This document shows, piece after piece, positions 34,508 through 47,314 of a stretch of DNA of 64,000 nt. Below the pieces are notes generated by a model. It saw nothing but the letters and a program-made list of their open reading frames with translations. It searched no databases and was not told the DNA's origin. Origin of the DNA: Penium margaritaceum (lineage: Eukaryota; Streptophyta; Zygnematophyceae; Desmidiales; Peniaceae); NCBI GenBank assembly GCA_023375785.1, contig SZWC01001545.1, forward strand, positions 42,350 to 106,349, written 5' to 3'. The position numbers and the translations under genes were made by a program. Numbering within the stretch: position 1 is the first letter of the stretch; each line of letters opens with the position of its first letter.

Positions 34508-34529
34508 TGTGCATAATGCCTTGACAAAG
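34493..34529. repeat. Head-to-head satellite junction forming a perfect hairpin
   Basis: CTTTGTCAAGGCATT (34493-34507) is followed by a 7-base loop TGTGCAT and then AATGCCTTGACAAAG (34515-34529), a perfect 15-bp inverted repeat. The flanking monomers continue the inverted symmetry at satellite-level identity for more than 2 kb on each side. This is where the array changes strand. Confidence 0.95.
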
Positions 34530-37500
34530 TTGGCATGTGCCACTGACCATGACCACTATATTTACCAAGTACCTTAAACGGCTATGAATCATAACTCGAG
34601 TCAGCCGCGGTCAGAGTGTCAAATCACAATGGAGATATACTGGGCATGACCTTGCAGGTACAAATAAGGCAGAATACTGGTTGCTCGGTGTGGCTATTGT
34701 GCGAATGCCTTGACAAAGTTGGCATGTGCCATTGACCATGACTACAAATGTATCCAATTGACTTTAACTTCTATGAATCACAACACGAGTCAGCCAAATT
34801 CAGAGTGTCCAATCACAGTGCAGATGTACTAGGCATGATCTTGCAGGTACAAACAAGGTACAATACTGGTGGCTCCGGTGTCCAATCAAAGTGCACGTGT
34901 GCTAGGATTAAACTTGCAGGTATCAACAAGGTAAAACACTGGTGGCGCAGTGTGGCAATTGTGCGCAATGCCTTGACAAAGTTGGCCTGTGCCACTGACC
35001 ATGACCACAAAGTATACCAAGTGACTTTAACTTCTACGCATCGTAACACGAGTAAGCCACGGTCAGAATGCCCAATCACGGTACACATGTAGTATGCATG
35101 ACCTTGCTGGTATGAACAAGGCAAAAAACCGGTGGCCTGGCCGGGCTATTGTGAGCAATCGCTTGACAAAGTTGGCATGTGCAACTGACCATGACCACAA
35201 ATTTATCCAATTACCTTAAACGTCTATGAATCATGACATGAGTCAGCCACGGTCAGAGTGTCCAATCACAGTGCACGTGTGCTAGGCATACACTTGCAGG
35301 TATAAAACGGTAAAACACTGGTGGCTCAGTGTGGCTATTGTGCGCAATGCCTTGACAAAGTTGGCGTGTGCCACTGACCATGACCACAAACTTATCCACG
35401 TGACTTTAACTTCTACGAATTGTAACACGAGTCAGCCACAGTCAGAGGACCCGATCACAGTGCACATGTACTACGTATGCCCTTGCTGGTATGAACAATG
35501 TAAGAACCTGGTGGCTTGGTGTGGCTATTGTGCGCAATGCCTTGACAAAGTTTACCTGTACAACTGACCATGACCACAAAGTTCACCAAGTTTCTTTAAC
35601 TTTTATGAATCATCACATGAGTCAGCCACTGTCAAAGTGCCCAGCCACAGTACACATGTACTATGCATGACCTTGCAGGTATAAACAAGGTAAAAAACCG
35701 GTGGCTTGGTGTGGCTATTGTGCGCAATGCTTTGACAAAGTTGTCATGTGCCACTGACCATGACCACAAAGCTTACCAAGTGACTTTAACTTCTACGAAT
35801 CATAACACGAGTCAACCACGATCAGAGTGTCCAATCACAGTGCACGTGTGCTAGGCATAAACTTGCAGGTATAAGCAAGGTACAACACTGGTGGCTCAGT
35901 GCGGCTATCATGCGCAATGCCTTGACAAAATTGACATGTGCCACTGATCATGACCACAATTTTATCCAAGTGACTTTAACTTCTACAAATTGTGGCACAA
36001 GTCAGCCACCGTCAGAGAGCCCAATCACAGTGCACATGTACTGTGCATGACCTTGCAGGTATAAGCAAGGTAGAACATTGGTGGCTCGCTGTGGCTATTG
36101 TGTACAATGTCTTGACAAAGTTGGCATGTGCCACTGACCATGACCACAAAGTTAACCAGGTGACTTTAACTTCTACGCATCGTAACACGAGTTAGCCGCA
36201 GTCAGAGTGTCCGATCACAGTGCACATGTACGCATGACCTTGCAGGTATATACAAGGTAAAAAACCGGTGTCTTGGTGTTGCTATTTTGCGCAATGCCTT
36301 GACAAAGTTGGCATGTGCAACTGACCATGACCACAAAGTTAACCAAGTACTTATAACTTCGACAAATTGGAGCACGAGTCAGCCACGGTCAGAGCGCTCA
36401 ATCACAGTGTACATGTACTATGCATGACCTTGCAGGTATAAACAAGGTAGAATACTGGTGGCTTGGTGTGGCTATTGTGCACAATGCCTTGACAAAGTTG
36501 GCATGTGCCACTAACCATGACCACAAAATGTACCAAGTGACTTTAAGTTCTGTGATTTGTAACACGAGTCAGCCACGGTCAGAGTGCCCACTTACCGTGC
36601 ACATGTACTATGCATGACCTCTCAGGTATAAATAAGGTAAAAACCCGGTGGCTCAGTGTGGCTATTGTGCGTAATACCTTGACAAAGTTGGCATGTCCCA
36701 CTGACCATGACCACAAACTTTACCTAGTGACTTCAACTTCAATGAATCATCACATTATTCTGCTACAGTCAGAGTACCCAATCACAGGACACGTGTACTA
36801 CGCATGACCTTGCAGATATAAACAAGGTAGAATACTGGTGGCTTGGTGTGGCTATTGTGCACAATGCCTTGACAAAGTTGGCATGTGCCACTGACCATGA
36901 CCACAAAGTATAGCAAGTGACTTTAACTTATACGCATCGTAACATGAGTCAGCCACGGTCAGAGTGCCCAATCATAGTGCACATATAATATGCATGACCT
37001 TGCAGGTATAAACAAGGTAAACAAACCGGTGGCGTGGTGTGGCTATTGTGCGCTTTGCCCTGACAAATTTGGCATGTGCAACTGACCATGACCACAAGTC
37101 TATCCAAGTACCTTAAACGCCTATGAATCATCACGCGAGTCAGCCATGGTTAGAGTACCCAATCATATTGAACTTGTGCTAGGCATAAGCTTGCAGGCAT
37201 AAACAAGGTAAAACAGTGGTGGCTCAGTGCGGCTATTGTGCGCGATGCCTTGACAAAGTTCGCATGTGCCACTGACCATTACCACAAAGTTATCCACGTG
37301 ACTTTAACTTCTACCAATTGTAACATGAGTCAGCCATGGTCAGAGTGCCCAATTACAGTGCACATGTACTATGCATGACCTTGCAGGTATAAACAAGGTA
37401 AAAACCCGGTGGCTTGGTGTCGCTATTGTGCGCAATGCCTTGACAAAGTTGGCATGTGCCACTGACCATGACCACATAGTTTACCAAGTGACTTTAACTT

Positions 37501-38915
37501 CTATGAATCATCACATGAGTCAGCCACGGTCAGAGTGCCCAATCACAGTGCACCTGTAACATGCATAACCTTGCAGGTTTAAACAAGGTAAAAGATCGGT
37601 GGCATGGTGTGGCTATTGTGTGCAAAGCCTTGACAAAGTTGGCATGTGCCACTGACCATGACCACAAGTTTATCCGAGTGACTTTAACTTCTACCAATTG
37701 TAACACAAGTTAGCCACGGTCAGAGTGCGCAATCACAGCGCACATGTACTATGCATGATCTTGCAGGAACAAACAAGGTAGAATACTGGTGGCTCGGTGT
37801 AGCTTTTGTGTGCAATACCTTGACAATGTTGGCCTGTGCAACTAACCATGACCACAAAGATAACCAAGTGACTTTAACTTATATGAATCATCACATGAGT
37901 CAGCCACGGTCAGAGTACCCAAATCACAGTGCACGTGTGCTATGCATAAACTTTCAGGTATAAACAAGGTAAAGCATTGGTGGCTCGGTGCGGCTTTTGT
38001 GTGCAATGCATTGACAAAGTTGGCATGTGCCACTGACCATGACCACAAACGTATCCGAGTGACTTTAACCTCTACGAATCGTAACACGAGTCAGCCACGG
38101 TCAGAGTTAACACTCACAGTACACATGTACTATGCGTGACCTTGCTGGTGTGAACAAGGTACACAAACTGGTCACCTGGCACGGCTATTGTGTGCAATGC
38201 CTTGACAAGTTGGCCTGTGCCACTGACCATGACCACAAATTTATCCAAGTACCTTAAACAGCTATGAATCATGACACGAGTCAGCCACGTTCAGAGTGCC
38301 CAATCACAGTGCACGTGTACTAGGCATGTCCTTGCAGGTATAAACAAGGTAGAATACCGGTGGCTCGGTGTGGCTATTGTGGATAATGCCTTGACAAAGT
38401 TGGCATGTGCCACTGACCATGATCACAAATTTGTCCAAGTGATTTTAACTTATAGGATTTGTAACACGAGTCAGCCACGGTCAGAGTGCCCAATCACAGT
38501 GCACATGTACTATGCATGATCATGCAGGAACAAACAAGGTAGAATACTGGTGGCTCGATGTGGCTATTGTGCGTAATCCCTTGACACAGTTGGCATGTGC
38601 AACTGACCATGACCACAAATTTATCCAAGTACCTTAAACGTCTACGAATCATGACACGAGTCAGCCACAGTCAGAGTTCCCAATCACAGTGCACGTGTGC
38701 TAGGCATAAACTTGTAGGTATAAACAAGGTAAAACACTGGTGGCTCAGTTTTGCTATTGTGCGCGATGCCTTGACAAAGTTTGCATGTGCCACTGACCAT
38801 GACCACAAACTTATCCACATGACTTTAACTTCTACGAACTGTAACACGAGTCAGCCACGGTCAGAGTGTCCAACAACAATGCACGTGTACTATGCATGAC
38901 GTTGCACGTATAAGC
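34515..38915 (+). repeat. 190-bp satellite, plus orientation (central block)
   Basis: About 23 monomers. Exact 190-bp spacing is visible at the block GCATGACCT (36422, 36612, 36802). Recurring open frames of about 62-66 codons begin at the same monomer position each time and are satellite-derived. The tandem segmental duplication begins inside this block at 37610. Confidence 0.96.
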
Positions 38916-39957
38916 TGTCCGTATTTTAGAGGAGGCCACATTCTCACTTATGAACTAGAGGATAGAGTCTGGTGCGTTCCTGAGGCGCGGGCAAGCTGGT
39001 GGGGCGAGCCGCAGCGCCAAAGCGCGGGCTACGTCCTAGACTGTGCCGTAGCAACACTCAGGTCAGCATGATGAAGTTGACATAAGAGATGGAATTCAGG
39101 AAACACGGCTGGTAGAACATTGTCAGTACTTGGCGTGGGCGCAGCACCGAAGGTGCGTGCGCGATGAAGGAGGTAGGGGCCGCAGCGTAGTGAAGGNTGT
39201 GTGGGCCGCGAGTGAGTGGAGACGAACAAGCGGAGCGGAACGTAGGAGAGTGTGAGGCTGCAGAGTCAGGAAACCCGGGCTCACCACACTGACAAATGGA
39301 GCAAGTGTGCCGCAGCTGGAAGGCGGGCACGTGCGATAATGAATGAAGAGGACGCTGCAGCCACAAGGGCGGGCATGAACACAAGCATTGACTGATGGAG
39401 GCAAGAAAGGCACGGAGACCTGATTGAACCACAAGGGTTAACTTATTGCATGCAACTACAAGAACGTTTAAAGTAGTCCTAGTGATTGTCCTAGATAGGA
39501 GTCCTTTGGCTATGGTGGGCGATGCGAGAGCAAAAGCCGCAGACGTGCTTCTGCTTTGGCAGCTGGTGATGCCTTTGGTGTTCCTGGATCTTGTGGCGCC
39601 ACTCCGAGATGGACCCGCCAGTCCCGTTCTGTTGTCGGTACGCGGGGACCGGACTGCGGTTGTTTCGCTTCGTTGGCGGGAGCGGCGGGTTTCACCGTCG
39701 GTCTCCAGTCACATCGGACGGTTTGGATGGATTGTCCAATAAGGGCGCGATCACTAGAGGCAGGGACAGCGAAGCTCATCTGGCCGTTGCCAAACCAGGC
39801 TGTTGGGCCTCCCACGGTTGCTGGGATGCACCAGGCGGACGTGAACCAGGTTCTCTGGAATTTCCTCGGAAGGGGCAATTGGACATTGTGGCCGTGTGGG
39901 ATGTTTGACAACAAGGACCATGAGGATGCCCAGTGACATTGAGAATTATTTCCAACA
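38916..39957 (-). repeat. Element 2A, 3' LTR (left copy)
   Basis: Direct repeat of about 1.04 kb, matched by 41990-43108, by 50217-50965 and by 53002-54456. Its minus-strand start is TGTTGGAAATAATTC and its end is TACGGACA. Confidence 0.88.
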
Positions 39958-41989
39958 GTCCCCCGGAATGTCACAATGTGATCAACATGAGGGGGAGTGA
40001 AGCAGTGGGACCAAAAAGGAAGACCAAGGAGTGGTGGAGAGTATGCTGGGATGATGATGGGAGTTTGGACAGTGCCTTGGACTGAGGGTGACGGTGACAC
40101 GTTGTAGTGATGCTGGAGTGCAAGAGACGGGGGAAATGAGTCACACGAGAATGATATGACTTGTGAAATTGGAAGACTGTGAAGTGAGAGTCTATATGAG
40201 TCTTGGGGTGAAGAATCTCAGAGGCATTGGGGTAGTAAGAAGCAGTTCACTGGGGACTGAGAGGGGAGGTAAGCAAGGAAATATGACACAAACGGAAATG
40301 ACAGAAAACATGGAGATCTGGAATGAAGATGCATGACAAGGAGTGTATTGAACAAGGTGTTACTGCGACGAGAGTCGTGTGAGAGAAAGGAAGTGTGCAG
40401 GACAGGTAAGAGAAGAGAAAACTGGGACACCAAGGTTAGGGAAGGCCTCAGGGATGAAGCGGCATCGTGGTTGCTTGTAGTGGTATGCATGCGGCGCTGA
40501 GAGGAGATGCAGGTTGAAGGCTGAGATGGGAGGTTGGTGCAAGAGCTGGACAGAGACGAGCATGTGATGACATGTGGTGATAGCTTGGTGTGTCTGAGAT
40601 GCGCGTACTTGGAGTGTGACTCATGATTGTGAGAGGTTGCTTGTGCTTGTGTGTGGTTGGAAGTGGTGATGGGAGACGGGTTGCTTCTTGGCAGATCCAG
40701 GAAGCTGAAGGAGGTTGCATCATGTGAGAACCAAGGTTAGAGAGTAGTGAGTGCAAAATGAGCTGGAAGGGTGCTCAGGCAGTGCTCAATGATGGTTTCA
40801 ATTGTGCTGGTGATGGCATGGAAGACAGCAGATAGGAGAGAAGCAAGATACAGTGCATGAAGAAGGAAAGTGGAGGTAAACAGACCCAAGGCACAAGAAA
40901 CCCAAAGGCAAAGGAGGGTGAGGTCATGGAGAAGAGCAGCGATGCTTTTGATGAACGGGAGGTTGATGGGAAGAGTGGCCAGGCCTTGGTGAATTCTGGT
41001 AGCTGATGTCACTTGAGAGTTCTGATGCCACGTGGAGAGGGTGGAGCAGCGTGCACATAGACAGAGAGGAGTAGGACTGATGCTCTGTCCAGAGAGAGGT
41101 GCAAAGTGAAGACTGGTTAAACTGGCAATGATGCCTTGGTCGATGAAGTGAGGACGTTGCTGCTGCGGTATGGTGGATGTTGTGTTTTGGGATCTGGGAT
41201 GAGGTAGGAACAGTGTCTCAGCATGGAGTCCGAAGGTGAAAGTGACCAGTGTAGTAGCTCATGAGACAATATGCCGGAGTCCTTGCAGCACAATCTTGTT
41301 GACTCAAGAAAAACAGTCTAGCGGACGCCATCCATGAGATAGGTGGACAGTCGTGCTCATTCTGACTTTGGAGAAAGAGGTGATGATCTTCCGCTGTCGT
41401 GGATGTAGTAGAGCAGATCTGATAGCTGGTGAGGTNGTTGGAGCCTTTGTTGAGGCGAGGCGTTTGTTAGACAGGTTACCAAGACAAAGACAAGATGGAG
41501 CTCGGAGGAGATCGCTGATGATGAAGTGTTGCTACTGTTGTGCAAGGGGATGCTGTTGCTGGAAGTGCGGAAGCTGAGAATGCTGCTTCACTTTTTTAGT
41601 GAGGTGTAGTTGTACCAAACGGTGCCCATACACCGTTCAGTGATGCTGCCAGCACGGAGTCCGGTGCTGGGGGAGGCGGATAACTGCTGGATGCTGTGGG
41701 GGATGGAACTGCTCATGCTGTAATGACCGAGTGCTGCTTCGGGTGGTGGGGTACAGCTGGTTGCCGTGAGGAGCACCGTTCCTCAGCTGTGTCCATACAC
41801 ACCTGATGGATGTCGTTTTCACGTGGGATGCTGGTGAGGAGGACTGTTTGTGACTGGGAGATGATGTTCCCGCTGTTGCGGAGGTGGTTGCTGGTGAAAT
41901 CTGCTTCGGCGAGGCGTGTCAGGCGTCAGAAGATGTCAACAACAGAGGAGGATGATTTGCTGAGGATCTTTCGCCATTCTCTGATACCA

Positions 41990-43108
41990 TGTCAGTATTT
42001 TGGAGGAGGCCACTTTCTCACTGATGAACTAGATGATGGAGTCTGGTGCGTTCCCGAGGCGCGGGCGAGCTCGTGGGGCGAGCCGCAGCGCCAAAGCGCG
42101 TGCTACGTCCTACACTGTACCGCAGCAACACTCAGGCCAGCATTATGAAGTTGACATAAGAGATGGAATTGAGAAAACACGGCTGGTAGAAGATTGTCAG
42201 TACTTGGCGTGGACGCAGCACCAAAGGTACGGGCGCGATGAAGGAGGTAGGGGCTGCAGCGCAGTGAAGGCGCGCTGATGAGGATTGAGAAAGAGAAAAC
42301 AATAGCACTATGATGCGGGTAAGCCAGCGGGGCGAGCCACAGCAACCATGTGTGGACCGCGAGTGAGTGAAGACGAACGAGCGGAGCAGAACGCAGGAGA
42401 GTGTGAGGCCGTAGAGTCAGGAAACCCGGGCTCACCACACGGACAAATGAAGCAAGTGTGCCGCAGCCGGAAGGCAGGCAGATGCGATAATGAACGAAGA
42501 GGACGCCGCAGCCACAAGGGCGGGCATGAACAGGAGCATTGACTGATGGAGGCAAGAAAGGTACGGGGACCTGATTGAACCACAAGGGTTAACTTAATAC
42601 ATGCAATTACAAGAGCGTTTATAGTAGTCCTGGTGCTAGTCCTAGCTAGGAGGTTTTTGGCTACAATGGGAGATGCGAGAGCAGAAGCCGCAGACGCGCT
42701 TGTGCTGTGGCAGCTGGTGATGCCTTCGGTTTTCCTGGAGCTTGTGGTACCACTTCGATACGGACCCGCCAGTCCGGTTGTGTTGTCGGCATGCGGGGAC
42801 CAGGCCGCGGTTGTTTCGCTTCGTTGGCGGGAGCAGCGGGTTTCACCGTCGGTCTCCAGTCACATCGGACGGCTCGGAAGGATTGTCCAATAAGGGCGCA
42901 ATCACTAGAGGCGGGGACAACAAAGCTCATCTGGCCGTTGTTAAACCAGGCTGTTGAGCCCCCCGCAGTTGCAGGGATGCACCAGGCGGACGTGAACCAG
43001 GTTCCCTGGAATTTCCTCGGAAGGGACAATTGGACATTGTGGCCGTGTGGGATATTTGACAACAACCACCATGAGGATGCCCAGTGACATTGAGAATTAT
43101 TTCCAACA
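41990..43108 (-). repeat. Element 2A, 5' LTR (right copy)
   Basis: Direct repeat of about 1.12 kb next to the primer-site match. It is closer to the right LTR of copy B (about 2% differences in a 140-bp stretch) than to its own partner (well over 10% in the same stretch), which shows that the segmental duplication is younger than the insertion. Confidence 0.88.
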
Positions 43109-46081
43109 TATACAAGGTAAAACCCCGGTGGCTTGGTGTGGCTATTGTGCGCAATGCCTTGACAAAATTGGCGTGTGCAACTGACCATGACCACAAAGTT
43201 CACCAAGTGACTTTAACGTCTATGAGTCATCACATGAGGCAGCCACGGTCAGAGTGCCCAATCACAGTGCACATGTACTATGCATGACCTTGCAGGTAGC
43301 AACAAGGTGAAAGACCGGTGACTTGGTGTGGCTATTGTGCGCAATGCTTTGACAAAGTTGGCATGTGCCACTGACCATGACCAAAAAGTACACCAAGTGA
43401 CTTAAACTTCCACGAATTGTAACACGAGTCAGCCGCGGTCAGAGTGCCCAGTCACAGTGTACATGTAACATGCATGACCTTGCAGGTATAAACAAGGTTA
43501 AAACCCGGTGGCTTGGTGTGGCTATTGTGCGCAATGCCTTCACAAAGTTGGCATGTGCCACTTACCATGACAAAAAATGTATCCAAGTGACTTTAACATC
43601 TACGAATTGCAACACCAGTCAGCCACGGTCTGAGTGCCCAATCACAGTGCACATGTACTATGCATGCTCTTACAGGAGCAAATAAGGTAGAATACAGGTG
43701 GCTGGATGTGGCTATTGTGCGCAATGCCTTGACAAATTTGGCCTGTGCAACTAACCATGACAACAAAAACAACAAAGGGACTTTTACTTCTAGGAATCAT
43801 CACATGACTCAGCCACAGCCAGAATGCCCAATCACAGTGCATGTGTGCTAGGCATAAACTTGCAGGTATAAACAAGGTTAAACACTGGTGGCTCGGTGCG
43901 GCTATTGTGCGTAATTTCTGGACAAAGTTGGCATGTGCCACTGACCATGACCACAAAGTTTACCAAGTACCTTAAACAGCTATGTATCATAACACGAGTC
44001 AGCCACGGTCAGAGTGTCCAATGACAGTGCAGATATACTAGGCATGATCTTGCAGGTGCAAACAAGGTAGAATACCGGTGGCTATGTGTGGCTATTGTGC
44101 GCAATGCCTTGACAAATTTGGCCTGTGCAACTAACCATGACCACAAAGATAACCAAGGGACTTTAACTTCCATGAATCATCACATGAGTCAGCCACGGCC
44201 AGAGTGCCCAATCACAGTGCATGTGTGCTATGCATAAAGTTCCGGGTATAAACAAGGTACAATACTGGTGGCTCGGTGCGGCTATTGTGCGCAATGCATT
44301 GACAAATTTGGCATGTGCCACTGACCATGGCCACAACGTTTACCAAGTACCTTAAACGGATATGAATCATAACACGAGTCAGCCACGGTCAAAGTGTCCA
44401 ATGACAGTACAGATATGCTGGGCATGATCTTGCAGGTCCAAACAAGGTAGAATACTGGTGGCGCGGTGTGGCTATTGTGCGCAATGCCTTGACAAAGATG
44501 GTGTGTGCCACTGACCATGACCACAAATGTATCCAAGTGACTTTTACTTCTATTGATCATAACACGAGTCAGCCACGGTCGGAGTGCCCAATCACAGTGC
44601 AAATGTACTATGCATGACCTTGCTGGTACAAACAAGGTAAAAGCCCGGCTGGTTTGGTGTGGCTATTGTGTGTAATGCATTGACAAAGTTTGCATGTGCA
44701 ACTGACCATGACCACAAAGTAAACCAAGTGATTATAACTTATACAATTTGTAGCCCGAGTCAGCCGCGGTTAGAGTGCCCAATCACAGTGCAAATGTACT
44801 ATGCATGATATTGCAGGTATAAACAAGGTAGAATATTGGTGGCTCGGTGTGGCTATTGTGCACAATGCCTTGACAAAGTTGGCATGTGCCACTGACCATG
44901 ACCACAAAGTTTACCAAGTGACTTTAACGTCTACGAATTGTAACATGAGTCAGCCACGGTCAGAGTGCCCAATTACAGTGCACATGTGCTATGCATGACA
45001 TTGCATGTATGAACAAGGTAAAAACCCGGTGACTCGGTGTGGCTATTCTGCGCAATGCCTTGACAAAGTTGGCATGTGCCACTGACCATGACCACAAAGT
45101 GTACCAAGTGACTTGAACTTATATGAATCATCACATGAGTCAGCCACAGTCAGAGTATCCAATCACAGTGCACGTATACTATGCATGACCTTGCAGGTAT
45201 AAACAAGGTAAAAAATTTGTGGCTTGGCGTGGCTATTGTGTGCAATGCCTCGACAAAGTTGGCATGTCCACTGACCATGACCACAAAGTGTACCAAGTGA
45301 CTTTAACTTCTACGCATCGTAACACGAGTCAGCCACGGTCAGAGTGCCCAATCACAGTGCATATGTTCTATGCATGACCCTACGGGTATAAAAACGTTTA
45401 GAAACCGGTGTCTTGGTTTGGCTATTGTGCACAATGCCTTGACAAAGTTGGCATGTGCAACTGACCATGACCACAAATTTAACCAAGTACGATGAACTTC
45501 TACGAATTGTAACACAAGTCAGCCACGGTCAGAGTGCCCAATCACAGTGCACATGTACTATGCATGACCTTGCAGGTATAAAAAAGGTAGAATATTGGTG
45601 GCTCGGTGTGGCTATTGTGCACAACGCCTTGACAAAGTTGGCATGTGCCACTGACCATGCCCACAACGTTTGCCAAATGACTTTAACTTCTATGAATCAT
45701 CACATGAGTCAGCCACAGTTAGTGTGCCCAGTCACAGTGCACGTGTACTATGCATGACCTTGCAGGAATAAAAAAGGTAACAATTTGGTGGCTTGGTGTA
45801 GCTATTGTGCGTAATGCATTGACAAAACTGGCACGTGCCACTGACCATGACCACAAAGTGTACCAAGTGACTTTGACTTCTACGCACCGTAACACGAGTC
45901 AGCCACGGTCAGAGTGCCCAATCACAATGCAAATATTATATGCATGACCTTGCAAGTGTAAACAAGGTCAAAACCCGGTGGCTTGGTGAAGATATTATGG
46001 GCAATGCATTGACAAAGTTGGCCTGTGGAACTAACCATGACCACGAAGTGAACCAAGTCATTTTAAATATATGAATCATCA

Positions 46082-46115
<34 letters not shown>

Positions 46116-47314
46116 GTCATCATCCAAGTACCTTAACCAGCTATGATTAATGACACGAGTCAGCAACGGTCATAGGGCCCAATCATAGTGCACGTGTAAT
46201 ATGCATGACGTTGCAGGTATGAACAAGGTAAAACCCCGGTGGCTTGGTGTGGCTTTTGTGCGCAATGCCTTGACAAAGTTTGCATGTGCAACTGACCATG
46301 ACCACAAATTTATCCAATTACCTTAAACGTCTATGAATCATGACATGAGTCAGCCACGGTCAGCGTGCCCAATCACAGTGCATATGTACTATGCATGACC
46401 TTGCCGGCATGAACAGGGTATGAATCGGGTAGCTTGGCATGGCTATTGTGCGCAATGCTTTGACGAAGTTGGCCTGTGCCACTGACCATTACCACAATTT
46501 ATCCAAGTACCTTAAACGGCTATTAATCATGACACGATTCAGCCACGGTCAGAGTGCCCAATCACAGTGCACGTTTGCTAGACATAAACTTGCAGGTATA
46601 AACAATGTAAAAACCTGGTGGCTTGGCATGGCTATTGTGGGCAATGCCCTAAAAAACGTTGGCATGTGCCACTGACCATGACCACAAATTTATCCAAGTG
46701 ACATTAACTTCTATGAATCATAACATGAGTAAACCACGGTCAGAGTGCCCAATCACAGTGCATGTGTAGTATGCATGACTTTGCATGTATAACCAATGTA
46801 AAAACCCAGTGGCTTGGCATGGCTACTGTGGGCAATGCCTTGGAAACGTTGGCATGTGCGACTGACCATAACCACAAAGTTATCAAAGTGACTTTAACTT
46901 CTACGAATTGTAACACGAGTCAGCCACGGTCAGAGTGCCCAATCACACTGCACGTGTGATATGCACGACCTTGCAGGTATAAACAAGGGAAAGAACCGGT
47001 GGCTTGGTTTGGCTATTGTGTGCAATGCCTTGACAAAGTTGGCCTGTGCAACTGACCATGACCACAAGTGTATCCAAGTGACATTAACTTCTATTGATCA
47101 TAACACGAGTCAGCCACGGTCAGAGTGTCCAATCACAGTGCAGATGTACTAGGCATTATATTGCAGGTGCAAACAAGGTAGAATACTGGTGGCTCGGTGT
47201 GGCTATTGTGCACAATGTCTTGACAAAGTTGGCATGTACCACTGACTGTGACCACAAACGTATCCAAGTGTCTTTAATTTCTACGATTTGTAACACGAGT
47301 CAGCCACAGTAAGA
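43109..47314 (+). repeat. 190-bp satellite, plus orientation, between elements 2A and 3A
   Basis: About 22 monomers, resuming with TATACAAGGTAAAACC right after the LTR element. It contains a CAT microsatellite at 46082-46123 and ends at GCCACAGTAAGA, where LTR TGTCGG begins. No gene is seen. Confidence 0.95.
46082..46123 (+). repeat. (CAT)n microsatellite within a satellite monomer
   Basis: About 14 CAT triplets, one of them CGT, arise where ordinary monomers read AATCATCACATGAG. The duplicated locus at 57426-57452 has about nine triplets. Confidence 0.92.

Larger units (their letters stand above)
38916..43108 (-). mobile_element. LTR retrotransposon element 2, copy A
   Basis: Unequal direct repeats 38916-39957 and 41990-43108, both TGTC...CCAACA on the plus strand, flank a 2.03-kb interior. 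On the minus strand the right LTR is followed by TGGTATCAGAG (41989-41979), a good match to the plant initiator-tRNA primer site common in Copia elements. A polypurine tract TCCGGGGGAC precedes the other LTR. No gag-pol domain is recognisable in the interior, so it looks non-autonomous or decayed. The LTRs differ by around 10% by eye, an old insertion. No clean target duplication is seen (flanks TAAGC and TATAC). Ambiguous bases are at 39197 and 41436. Confidence 0.88.

Noticed and set aside
36420-36807. Repeated 62-66-codon frames beginning MHDLAGINKV in the satellite
   Set aside because: One occurs at the same position in monomer after monomer with random substitutions and stops. They are a by-product of the 190-bp repeat.
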